Positions 28,655 through 41,800 of a stretch of 64,000 nucleotides of DNA are shown here, one piece after another. Below the pieces are notes generated by a model that was not told where the DNA came from, ran no database searches, and saw only the letters and a list, made by a program, of their open reading frames with translations. This stretch comes from Leptodactylus fallax (taxonomy: Eukaryota; Chordata; Amphibia; Anura; Leptodactylidae), in the NCBI GenBank assembly GCA_947044405.1, contig CAMRHE010000329.1, forward strand, positions 1,052,501 through 1,116,500, read 5' to 3'. Positions within the stretch are counted from its first letter, which is position 1; every line of letters begins with the position of its first letter. The position numbers and the translations under genes were made by a program.

Positions 28655-30012
28655 GGTCCTGACATTAGCTCATTCTGACCAGATTGGATTTATCCCAGGC
28701 CGGCAAGCTTCAGACAATATCCGGAAGCTATGTAACATTAAACATTGGGCTGTTGTAAAACGCACACCTATTTCGCTACTAGCACTCGACATAGAGAAAA
28801 CTCTGATTTATGGGTATTACAAGTGAGTTTCAACAAACTGCACTCTATTGGGACCCCATCACGTACCTGGAACTTCCAACGAATTCCCTGACTCCCATTA
28901 ATATATACCGAGGCACTCTTCAAGGCTGCCCTCTATCCCCAGCGTTGTTTGCCCTTGCAATTGTACCTCTCACTATTGCCATATGTTCCTACCCCGTTAT
29001 CAATGGTGTATGTATTGGAGGCCATAACTATAAAGACAACCTTTTTGCAGATGATATGCTGATCGCACACAGTGGGTCTCATTAGAATCTGCCTTGGTGG
29101 CTCCAGCTTCACTACAGGTGCTACTCTGGTCCCCTCGACAGTCCATGCATTTACCACCATCAGTAGCTAGGGTCACAACGATATGCTGCAGTTATGGCGG
29201 AAGGGGAGATTCCAGTAAAAACTACGAAGCCCTATCTTGCCCTTACTTACACTTTTTCGTAACCCGCTTTTTCCCTCTGGACTTTCTCCAGAGGACTTTG
29301 CATGGTGGAGGAACACTAGATTAAGACTCTTTAATGATTTCCACCTTAGTAAACAAGTGATCATCAAATAGTATTTTACCCGCATTCGTATTGCTCCTCC
29401 ATCCAAGGTCTTCAGAACCCATGGGATATTTCATTTTTTTGAGAGTGTTAGCACCTATTGAGACTGTTATACGGACTATTAATTTTGAGAGGCTTTGTCT
29501 CTACAGGGCCTCTGATAGAGGATCGCTCTCTTTCATATACAGCGAGTTGAATTCCCCTCCAGGTAACACTAAACTGAACTTTATGGTAGCCTAGAAGACT
29601 GATTTGGCAAGTTACACTTATGGAACCCTCTCTGAAAATACTGCATAGAACTTATATGGTTCCAACTAATCTACACTGCATATCTCCTATGGTGTTCCCA
29701 TTCTGTTTCACAGGTTGTCAGGTCAATGCATACTGGGTGGACTTGACCCTACATCTGAAACTTATGGCTGTCGCTGCATCAGATGATCCAACGGTTACTT
29801 GGTCAGCAGGTACCTTTTACGGTGCCTGTATTTTTGTTGGGCCTTAGACTCTCAGGCCTACGGTATGCCCTTTATGTGGTATGCCAGAATTCATGTAGCG
29901 TCTAAATGGAGGACCCCAATCCTGTCAGTGTCAGAGGTCATTACACGAGTCGACAGCGTTATGTTGTTTGAAAAGATCAACGGCACCATAGCAGATACTC
30001 GGACACATTTAT
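28655..30012 (+). pseudogene. Decayed L1-type reverse transcriptase fragment
   Basis: The frame gives HSDQIGFIPGRQASDNIRKL, LLALDIEKT, YRGTLQGCPLSPALFAL and NLFADDMLI before it breaks up. The catalytic FADD is kept. The region after 29090 is rearranged. It ends like the copy at 13602-14880. Stops and frame changes rule out function. Confidence 0.78.
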
Positions 30013-30956
30013 TTTTTAAAATAAATTCTTTATATCATATAAAACAAAAATAACAAACTGTATAAAAATGGCCGCCACACCTGTAGGAGCCGGTAAACAA
30101 ACTGTATAAAATACAGAAACAAGCAGCATATGAAGGTGGACGATATCAGGAGTGATAACCTCGGTGACAAGTATACACGAACACGTATCGACAAGATGTG
30201 GTCCCCTTGGATCAACAGTTCGCATGCTCAATCTCAGTGAGAGGCTGGGACAGCTCTCAAAACAGAAGCAAGGGAAAGAATAAAGAGATGCAGGATTTCA
30301 CAGAAAGGAGCCAAAATTTGTCAATAACGTATATTACTGCCAGAAAATCAAAAGTTGTCTGAAATTAATTAAATCGGCGGCAAATGGTTTACCCACTTCT
30401 CAGAAGTTTACAGGCTATTGTAAAAATAAGGGGTGTTACACAATGGTAGACATGGGCCCAAATTTTTGATATGTGATGTGCCATCAACTTCTAATAATTA
30501 GGTCTATCCATAGGTTCTGAGGCAATATCTTAGCATCTAATGAAAGATAGAGGCAACAGGAAAATGTTTACAGTTATATTATGTGTACATTATATATGTG
30601 GGTTCTACCTGCTATATAGTTAACAAATTTTCATTGGTACTAGTACACATTTCTATTCAGCATATACTGCTCTACATCACGTACCCTTTCTATTGTGACT
30701 TTATAGAGGAAAAATGTAAATTTTTCTTTTCTGTACAACTTGTAGGTGCTGCAGTCAGCAATGCCCGCAGCATCTAAGGGGTTAAATGGCAAGTATGCTC
30801 TAATTGGTAAAGGAGATGATAGAATCCGAGTTAGAACCGTTTTAGTAATGGCTCCCTCTGCAGTTTCCTCCTTGGGTAGAACTTTTAGCCACACCTCTTA
30901 AATTCTTAACATGAAAATGCTTCTTCCCGTGTGCCATTTGTAGCTAAAACACGTTT
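30013..30956. other. 3' flank of KZNF-C
   Basis: AT-rich sequence beyond the KZNF-C stop. A short GCTGCAGTCAGCAATGCCCG block near 30755 looks like part of a common repeat. No gene is seen. Confidence 0.4.
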
Positions 30957-32644
30957 TTAATGTGAAATTGGCTTCTCTCCTGTGTGAATTCTCTGATGTT
31001 TAACAAGACCTGCTTTGTGGGCAAAACATTTTTCACATTCTAAACATGAAAATGGCTTCTCCCCTGTGTGACTCCTAAGATGTGTAACCAGTTGTGATCG
31101 CTTAGTAAAGCACTTACCACATTCTGGACATGGAAGTAGATTTTGTCCTTTGTGAATTTTTTGATGGTCGAGAAGATCCGTTTTATAGCTGTAACATTTT
31201 GAACATTCTGTGCAGGAAAATGGCTTCTCTCCAGTGTGAGTTTTCTGATGGTCAACAAGAAATGATTTCTGAGTAAAACTTTTTCCACATTCTAAACATG
31301 GAAATGGCCTTATCCCTGTATGAATTTTATGATGTTCAACAAGATTTGATCTGTGAGTAAAACATTTGCCACATTCTGAGCATGAATATGGCTTCTCTCC
31401 TGTGTGAATTCTCCGATGACTAGCAAGTTTTGATTTGTGAGTAAAACGTGTCCCACATTCTGAACATGAATATGGCTTCTCTCCAGTGTGAACTATATGA
31501 TGTTGAATAAGAGCTGCTTTCTGAATAAAACATTTGCCACATTCTGAGCATGAAAATTTTTTCTCTCCTGTGTGAATTTTCTGATGTTCACCAAGAGTTG
31601 ATTTCTTAGTAAAACATTTCCCACATTCTTGACATAAAAATGGCTTCTCTCCAGTATGAATTTTCTGATGTTCAACAAGACTTACTTTCTGAGTAAAACG
31701 TTTGTCACATTCTGAGCATGAAAATAGTTTCTCTCCAGTGTGAATTCTCTGATGTGTAACAAGTTTTCCTTTCTGAGTAAAACATTTCCCACATTCTTGA
31801 CATGAATATGGCTTCTCTCCTGTGTGACTCGTAAGATGTGTAACCAGTTTTGATTGTTGGGTAAAGCACTTGCCACATTCTGAACATGAAAACTGTCCCT
31901 TGTGAATTTTTTGATGGTCGACAAGACCTGATTTAGCACTATAACGTTTTCCACATTCTAAACATAAAAATGGCTTCTCTCCTGTGTGAGTCCGAAGATG
32001 TCTAACAAGTTTTGACTTATGAGTAAAGCACATACAGCATTCTGAACATGAAAACTGTCCCTTGTGGATTTTTTGATGTTCATCAAGACTTGATTTAGCT
32101 CTATAACATTTTCCACATTCGGAACATGAAAATAACTTCCCGGTCTTCTCTGGTATGTGAGTTTCTTGATGTCTAATAAGAACGTGTTTCAAGGAAAAAC
32201 ATCTCCCACATTCTGAGCATGAAAATGGCTTCTCCCCTGTGTGAATTCTTAGATGAACAACAAGATGTGATTTGCGACTAAAACATTTCCCACATACTGA
32301 ACATGAAAATGGCTTCTCCCCTGTGTGAGTTCTCTGATGTTCAACAAGATGTGATTTATGAGTAAAACATTTCCCACATTCTGAACATGAAAATGGCTTC
32401 TCTCCTGTGGAAGTTCTCCGTTGAACAACACCCACTTTGTGACTTTTATTTTGCTTCACAGTCTGTGATGAATCAGAAGATTGGACATGTATAATAGGAT
32501 CAGATGAAAGATCTTTGCTGTGAAGGTCTGAGGGTATATCTGGGGTAATGACATGTTCTCCATATGGATCTTGTGTGATACCATCATCCTCTGCTGTATA
32601 ATCTGAAGATATTGGGTGTCCCTCTGAGCTCCTGGTACAGTCAT
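30957..32644 (-). CDS. KZNF-C terminal exon: 17 C2H2 fingers
   Basis: The acceptor CTCATCAG abuts ATGAC at 32644 and the join is in phase. About 75 residues precede 17 fingers, the longest array here. Fingers 4 and 6 (CYRAKS, RYSAKS) are followed by the short linker KGQ, two residues less than usual. Finger 15 has KGQNL. Finger 3 has an extended IPEKTGKL linker. Several helices match KZNF-B, for example [13 protein letters not shown] and KQSQL or KRSQL. One knuckle reads CSECCMCF. Cys and His ligands are otherwise intact. The stop is at 30957. Confidence 0.93.
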
Positions 32645-35600
32645 CTGATGAGAAGAAAACAGATTTTATTTTTCAATAATGTAGCTTCAAAGGGAACCTG
32701 TCAGCTGACTTGGATCCACTTAACCATCAGCACGCCATTACACAGCTGTGTTTAGGGCCCCAATCCTATGTGAGGTGTACTGATATAACACACATGTGCC
32801 AGAGATCGGCAGGGGACTATGATGGCGAACCTTTTGGAGACCAAGTACCCAAACTGCAACCCAAAACCCACTAAATTATCGCAAAGTGCCAACACAGCAA
32901 TTTAACCTTAATACTGTGTGGATCCACAATTGCGGACAGTTACTGACCTGTAAAATACAGTCATGTAAATGGGGCTTTACAGAGCTTTCAATAATACAAA
33001 CAACTTGTACTGGAAGGTAGACATTTGCATTTGGTACTTTTGAACAATTAATGTTCACTATTTATATTGCACAGGATCTGTTTTATAGTGACCGTGCAAT
33101 GTTATTACAGCCTGTACTAATATCACATGTCTGCTATAAAACAGATACTGTGTGATATAAATAGTGAAGGGGTCACCACACAGTATGCGCTCCATAGTGA
33201 CCCCCAGACAGTACAATGCACTCCACAGTGGCCCCTAGAGAGTACAATGCTCTCCACAGTATTATATGTTCCACAGTGGCCCCCACACAGTATTATATGC
33301 TTCAGAGTTGCCCTCACACAGTATTATATGCTCCACAGTGGGCCCCTGCACAGTATTATACACTCCACAGTGGCCCCCACACAGTATTATATGCTCCACT
33401 TTGGACTCCACACAGTAGTTTATGCTCCACTTTAGGCCCCCGCACAGTAGTATAGGCTCCACTTTGGTCCCCCACACAGTAGTATATGCTCCACTTTGGG
33501 CACCCACACAGTATTATATGCTCCACAGTGGGCCCCCACACAGTGTTATATGCTACTTACCTGTAATCCCACGAAGAGCAGGTAAGTAGCATCCTCCTTC
33601 TTCTGACTGCAGGCGCTGATGACTTACATCATCGCGCCTGCGTCGGAGCAGAGGCCTACACTGACAGTTTTCACTGACAGCGTAACTTATCCTTCTGCCC
33701 CTAGGTCTTGACAACCACCATTTTTTGGGGTGCTGGCCTGCTCATCAGTGATCACAGATCAGTATAATTTTTGTTTTGTTTTTAGAAGGTGCAGTGGTTT
33801 ATTCCTGTTTTATAACCACATTTAATGGATCAGTTACAAAAACGGACACATTAACATCAGTTAGTGTCAGTTAATGTGCATTATTATAAAAAACAAACAA
33901 ACTACAGAAATAACGGATGGTATAACGGACGACCGTCCATAACTAACCATCATATGTGCGTTACCCATGTTATCAAAATAACAGATACTTTACATTCGTC
34001 ATAAATCCGTTATTATTAATGGAGCCAAAAGTTCTTCACCCCATGTTATTATGTCCGCCAAAATAACTGACCTGTGACGGATCTGATGAAAACTGACGCT
34101 AAAGGACAACATAACAAATCCTATTGAAATCAATGAGATTTTCATCGTATTTTTGATGGATCTGTTAGTGTCCATTGTTATCATTCTCTGATGGATGCTG
34201 AAAACGAACACTAACAACGACAGTATGAACGCCCCCTTAAAGCTACTTTGCAACTACCGAGCCAGATGTAACCACTGGCAACCATTAAACTTACCGCCTA
34301 ACCTTGAGTAAAAACCCTTGTTCAGTTTATAATAATAATAATATTATATGTTCAAATTCCAGCAAGATTTTATATCATGTTATAAATGCACAGTGTGTCT
34401 TATCACCTATCACATGTTCATCCATATTTGATTAGCATTTTGGATGAAAGGGGGAAAATACAGATCTAACGGAACACAGAGCTGAAAAACTACACAAAAT
34501 TCTTGCAATCAATGAATGAGAAGAATCTGTGACTGTTCTCTTCTCACCTGGGCGGTTCCCTGTAGGAATGTCCTCCTCACACTCCTCATCACCACTCACA
34601 TAGGGATCTGTAGTATTAATATTCTTCACATCTTTATCCCGAGTCAGAAGCTGTGAAAGAAATATTGTAAATAACATCTAATACTGCTGGATAACCCAAG
34701 ACTGACCACAAGGACTTCACAGCCCGTGTACACATCATAGGGAATATCTCCATCTACCTGATCATCCTGTGGAAGAAGAGGACTGGGACATCTCTCCGGT
34801 GTTGTCCTCTTACTGGATCTACCTGTAGGAAACACAGACAGGGACTGAATTCATTCTGTACATACAAATAATGGAAGTCCATGTGTATATAGTCATGTCT
34901 ATTACCTGGTGATGTGAGGGGCTGCTGGTCCTCCATCATGACCTCCTTGTACAGATCCTTGTGTCCTTCTAAATACTCCCACTCCTCCATGGAGAAATAG
35001 ACAGCGACATCCTGACACCTTATAGGAACCTGACAACACAATGATACAGTCATCACCCAGACCCCTCCAGTTACTGTATAATGTCCCAGCATTCCCAGCA
35101 GTGTCACCTCTCCAGTCAGCAGCTCCAGCATCTTGTTGGTGAGTTCTAGGATCTTCTGGTCATTGATCTCATCCTGTATCGGGGGATGAGGGGAAGGCTC
35201 TGTGATGGGGCATCCTCTCGACTCATAGTTATGGATGTTGGAAATGACTTCATCCCCCGATGTCTTCTTCACTATTTTGCAATCCTGTGAATGGAGAGAG
35301 ACAGTTAAGGAACTGAACTCAGTGGCCCTGATTTACTATTAGTTAGACAGGGAGCCTGAAAATACACCAGATTTATCACAGTGACTGATTCTGGATGATA
35401 AATAAAGAAGGGAAAGGGAGGACATGATGGAAACCTTTATATATGTTACATGAGAGAAGAAACTAAATGTAAGAACAAGGGGATATAATAAAATGAGTTG
35501 GAGGAAGATGAGAAACAAAGTTAGAGAATATTATATTACTGTACTATAACAATATTCCAGTAAACCTGAGATAAAAATATACAGGTATAATATACTAAGA

Positions 35601-35790
35601 TACAACAGACATAATATAAAGGCTGTCTCCTATGTCTCTATATACAGTTGAAACCAGAAGTTTCCATACACTATATAAAAAGACACATATGGATGTTTTT
35701 CTCACTATCTGACATGAAATCAGAATAATCCTTTCCCATTTTAGGTCAATTTGGATTACCAAAATTATTTATATTTGCCAAATGCCAGAA

Positions 35791-35835
<45 letters not shown>

Positions 35836-38800
35836 TTTTAAGGCATTTTTATTACTTTCTGCAAAGTCAAAAGTCAATTTGGGAAAGCCCATATGATGAT
35901 GTCATGTCCTTGGAAGTATCTGATAGGTTTATTGGCAACATCTGAGTTTATTAGAGACACACCTGTGGCTGTATTTTAAGGCACACCTGAAACACACTGC
36001 TTCTTTGTGTAACATCATGGGAAAGTCTAAAGAAATCAGCCAAGATATCAGGAAGAGAATTGTGAACTTGCACAAGTCTGATTCATCCTTGGGTGGAATT
36101 TACAGATATCTGAAGATGCCTCGTTCATCTGTACAAACAATTATACACAAGTACAAACAAGATGGGAATGTCCAGCCATCCTACCGCTCAGGAAGGAGAT
36201 GGGTTCTGTGTCCCAGAGATGAACGTGCTTTGGAGAGGTCCTGCGGTCTGACGAAACTAAAATTGAACTGTTTGGCCATAATGACCATCGTTACGTTTGA
36301 AGGAAAAAGGGAGAAGCTTGCAAGTCTGAGAACACCATCCCGACTGTGAAACACAGGGGTGGCAGCATCATGTTGTAGGGTTGTTTTGCTGCAGGAGGGA
36401 CTGGTGCATTTCACAAAATATCTTATCTCAAAAATGTCTTAAGACAGCCAGTTTCAACTATGTCTCTCATGAGCTAAACAAAAGGAATCTCCACATCAAA
36501 GACCACCAATCACACCTCACTCAAAGAATGTGCATTACCCTTCAATAGGGGCAATAAACATAAGAATATCCCCAAGACAAACCAGTTCAGCAGGAAGACG
36601 ACCATAAAACCTGGGCAAGATTGCCCTAAGAAAAACAGAAAATCAAATGATCCACAACCCCTGCACACACATATAAAACTAATCACATATATGTATATAC
36701 TCGAATGCATGCATAAAACTATATATCATATGTATATATAAGCCATATTATACTGAAATGAGACATGAAACTTAAATCCCTCTTACAGGCGCAAATGGGT
36801 CTTCCAAATGGACAATGACCCGAAGCATACTGCCAAACTGGTTACAAAGGGGCTTAAAGATAACAAAGTCAGTGTTTTCGAGTGGCCATCACAAAGCCCT
36901 GATCTCAATCCTATTGAAAATTTATGGGCAAAGCTGAAAAGGCAGGTGCGAGCGAGGCGGCCTACAAACATGGCTCTGTTACACCAGTTCTGTCAGGAGG
37001 AATAGGCCTAAATTCCTACCAACTATTGTGAGAAGCTTGTGGAAGGAGATCCAAAACGTGTGACCCAAGTCAGACAGTGTAAGGGCAATGGGACCAAATA
37101 CTAATGAAATGTATGGAAACTTCTATGGAGGTCAATAGTGCAGTGATCCTCTCCTCTATCTCTATATAGATGTCACTAGTGCAGTGATCCTCTCCTCTAT
37201 ATAGATGTCACTAGTGCAGGCATCCTCTCCTCTATCTCTATATAGATGTCACTAGTGCAGGCATCCTCTCCTCTATCTCTATATAGATGTCGCTAGTGCA
37301 GGGATCCTCTCCTCTATATAGATATCACTAGTGCAGGGATCCTCTCCTCTATCTCTATATAGATGTCACTAGTGCAGGGATCCTCTCCTCTATCTCTATA
37401 TAGATGTCACTAGTGCAGTGATCCTCTCCTCTATATAGATATCACTAGTGCAGTGTCCTCTCCTCTATCTCTATATAGATGTCACTAGTGCAGGGATCCT
37501 CTCCTCTATCTCTATATAGATGTCACTAGTGCAGTGATCCTCTCCTCTATATAGATATCACTAGTGCAGTGTCCTCTCCTCTATCTCTATATAGATATCA
37601 CTAGTGCAGTGTCCTCTCCTCTATCTCTATATAGATGTCACTAGTGCAGGGATCCTCTCCTCTCCTCTATATAGATGTCACTAGTGCAGTGATCCTCTCC
37701 TCTCCTCTATATAGATGTCACTAGTGCAGGGATCCTCTATCTCTATATAGATTTCACTAGTGCAGTGATCCTCTCCTCTATCTCTATATAGATGTCACTA
37801 GTGCGGGGATCCTCTCCTCTATCTCTATATAGATGTCACTAGTGCAGTGATCCTCTCCTCTATCTCTATATAGATGTCACTAGTGCAGGGATCCTCTCCT
37901 CTATCTCTATATAGATGTCACTAGTGCAGGGAGCCTCTCCTCTGTCTCTATATAGATATCACTAGTGCAGGGATCCTCTCCTCTCCTCTATATAGATGTC
38001 ACTAATGCAGGGATCCTCTATCTCTATATAGATGTCACTAGTGCAGGGATCCTCTATCTCTATATAGATGTCACTAGTGCAGGGATCCTCTCCTCTATAT
38101 AGATGTCACTAGTGCAGTGATGCTCTCCTCTATCTCTATATAGATGTCACTAGTGCAGTGATCCTCTCCTCTCCTCTATATAGATATCACTAGTGCAGTG
38201 TCCTCTCCTCTATCTCTATATAGCTGTCACTAGTGCAGTGATCCTCTCCTCTATCTCTATATAGATGTCACTAGTGCAGGGATCCTCTCCTCTCCTCTAT
38301 ATAGATGTCACTAGTGCAGGGATCCTCTCCTCTCCTCTATATAGATGTCACTAGTGCAGGGATCCTCTCCTCTATCTCTATATAGATGTCACTAGTGCAG
38401 GGATCCTCTCCTCTATATAAATGTCACTAGTGCAGGGATCCTCTCCTCTATATAGATGTCACTAGTGCAGGGATCCTCTCCTCTCCTCTATATAGATGTC
38501 ACTAGTGCAGTGATCCTCTCCTCTATCTCTATATAGATGTCACTAGTGCAGTGATCCTCTCCTCTATCTCTATATAGATGTCACTAGTGCAGGGATCCTC
38601 TCCTCTCCTCTACATAGATGTCACTAGTGCAGTGATCCTCTCCTCTATCTCTATATAGATGTCACTAGTGCAGGGATCTTCTCCTCTATCTCTATATAGA
38701 GGTCACTAGTGCAGTGATCCTCTCCTCTATCTCTATATAGATGTCACTAGTGCAGGGATCCTCTCCTCTATCTCTATATAGATGTCACTAGTGCAGGGAT

Positions 38801-41800
38801 CCTCTCCTCTATCTCTATATAGATGTCACTAGTGCAGGGATCCTCTCCTCTATCTCTATATAGATGTCACTAGTGCAGGGATCCTCTCCTCTATCTCTAT
38901 ATAGATATCACTAGTGCAGGGATCCTCTCCTCTATCTCTATATAGATGTCCCTAGTGCAGTGATCCCCTCCTCTATCTCTATATAGATGTCACTAGTGCA
39001 GTGATCCTCTCCTCTCCTCTATATAGATGTCACTAGTGCAGGGATCCTCTCCTCTCCTCTATATAGATGTCACTAGTGCAGGGATCCTCTCCTCTATCTC
39101 TATATAGATGTCACTAGTGCATGGATCCTCTCCTCTATCTCTATATAGATGTCACTAGTGCAGGGATCCTCTCCTCTATCTCTATATAGATGTCACTAGT
39201 GCAGGGATCCTCTCCTCTATCTCTATATAGATGTCACTAGTGCAGGGATCCTCTCCTCTATCTCTATATAGATGTCACTAGTGCAGTGATCCTCTCCTCT
39301 ATCTCTATATAGATGTCACTAGTGCAGTGATCCTCTCCTCTATCTCTATATAGATGTCACTAGTGCAGGGATCTTCTCCTCTATCTCTATATAGATATCA
39401 CTAGTGCAGGGATCCTCTCCTCTATCTCTATATAGATGTCACTAGTGCAGTGATCCTCTCCTCTATCTCTATATAGATGTCACTAGTGCAGTGATCCTCT
39501 CCTCTCCTCTATATAGATGTCACTAGTGCAGGGATCCTCTCCTCTCCTCTATATAGATGTCACTAGTGCAGGGATCCTCTCCTCTATCTCTATATAGATG
39601 TCACTAGTGCAGGGATCCTCTCCTCTCCTCTATATAGATGTCACTAGTGCAGTGATCCTCTCCTCTATCTCTATATAGATGTCACTAGTGCAGTGATCCT
39701 CTCCTCTATCTCTATATAGATGTCACTAGTGCAGGGATCCTCTCCTCTATCTCTATATAGATGTCACTAGTGCAGGGATCCTCTCCTCTATCTCTATATA
39801 CATGTCACTAGTGCAGGGATCCTCTCCTCTATCTCTATATAGATGTGACTAGTGCAGTGATCCTCTCCTCTCCTCTATATAGATGTCACTAGTGCAGGGA
39901 TCCTCTCCTCTATCTCTATATAGATGTCACTAGTGCAGGGATCCTCTCCTCTATCTCTATATAGATGTCACTAGTGCAGGGATCCTCTCCTCTATATAGA
40001 TGTCACTAGTGCAGGGATCCTCTCCTCTCCTCTATATAGATATCACTAGTGCAAGGATCCTCTCCTCTATCTCTATATAGATGTCACTAGTGCAGTGATC
40101 CTCTTCTCTATCTCTATATAGATGTCACTAGTGCAGTGATCCTCTCCTCTATCTCTATATAGATGTCACTAGTGCAGGGATCCTCTTCTCTATCTCTATA
40201 TAGATGTCACTAGTGCAGGGATCCTCTCCTCTATATAGATGTCACTAGTGCAGGGATCCTCTCCTCTATATAGATGTCACTAGTGCAGTGATCCTCTCCT
40301 CTCCTCTATATAGATGTCACTAGTGCAGGGATCCTCTATCTCTATATAGATGTCACTAGTGCAGGGATCCTCTTCTCTATCTCTATATAGATGTCACTAG
40401 TGCAGTGATCCTCTCCTCTATCTCTATATAGATGTCACTAGAGCAGGGATCCTCTCCTCTCCTCTATATAGATGTCACTAGTGCAGGGATCCTCTCCTCT
40501 CCTCTATGTAGATGTCACTAGTGCAGTGATCCTCTCCTCTCCTCTATATAGATGTCACTAGTGCAGTGATCCTCTCCTCTCCTCTATATAGATGTCACTA
40601 GTGCAGGGATCCTTTTCTCTATCTCTATATAGATGTCACTAGTGCAGTGATCCTCTCCTCTATCTCTATATAGATGTCACTAGTGCAGGGATCCTCTCCT
40701 CTATCTCTATATAGATGTCACTAGTGCAGGGATCCTCTCCTCTATATAGATGTCACTAGTGCAGGGATCCTCTCCTCTCCTCTATATAGATGTCACTAGT
40801 GCAGGGATCCTCTCCTCTATCTCTATATAGATGTCACTAGTGCAGGGATCATCTCCTCTATCTCTATATAGATGTCACTAGTGCAGTGATCCTCTCCTAT
40901 GTCTCTATATAGATGTCACTAGTGCAGTGATCCTCCCCTCTCCTCTATATAGATGTCACTAGTGCAGTGATCCTCTCGTCTCCTCTATATAGCTGTCACT
41001 AGTGCAGGGATCCTCTCCTCTATCTCTATATAGATGTCACTGGTGCAGGGATCCTCTCCTCTATCTCTATATAGATGTCACTAGTGCAGGGATCCTCTCC
41101 TCTATCTCTATATAGATGTCACTAGTGCAGGGATCCTCTCCTCTATCTCTATATAGATGTCACTAGTGCAGTGATCCTCTCCTCTATCTCTATATAGATG
41201 TCACTAGTGCAGTGATCCTCTCCTCTCCTCTATATAGATGTCACTAGTGCAGGGATCCTCTCCTCTATCTCTATATAGATGTCACTAGTGCAGGGATCCT
41301 CTCCTCTCCTCTATATAGATGTCACTAGTGCAGGGATTCTCTCCTCTATATAGATGTCACTAGTGCAGGGATCCTCTCCTCTATGTAGATGTCACTAGTG
41401 CAGGGAGCCTCTCCTCTATCTCTATATAGATGTCACTAGTGCAGTGATCCTCTCCTCTATCTCTATATAGATATCACTAGTGCAGGGATCCTCTCCTCTA
41501 TCTCTATATAGATGTCACTAGTGCAGTGATCCTCTCCTCTCCTCTATATAGATGTCACTAGTGCAGGGATCCTCTCCTCTATCTCTATATAGATGTCACT
41601 AGTGCAGGGATCCTCTCCTCTATGTAGATGTCACTAGTGCAGGGATCCTCTCCTCTATCTCTATATAGATGTCACTAGTGCAGGGATCCTCTCCTCTATC
41701 TCTATATAGATGTCACTAGTGCAGGGATCCTCTCCTCTATATAGATGTCACTAGTGCAGGGATCCTCTCCTCTATATAGATGTCACTAGTGCAGGGATCC

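Larger units (their letters stand above)
35645..37127 (+). mobile_element. Tc1-like transposon 4, Sleeping-Beauty-like, rearranged
   Basis: TA at 35643-35644 is followed by CAGTTGAAACCAGAAGTTTC, the terminal motif of the salmonid/frog Tc1 group. A (GA)n expansion lies at 35795-35832. The right terminal repeat stops at ATGTATGGAAACTTCT, where the satellite array begins, so the right end is lost. An unrelated AT-rich block (about 36420-36785) lies inside it. Confidence 0.75.

Noticed and set aside
33123..33541. Overlapping ORFs on both strands
   Set aside because: Translations of the 31-34 bp minisatellite.
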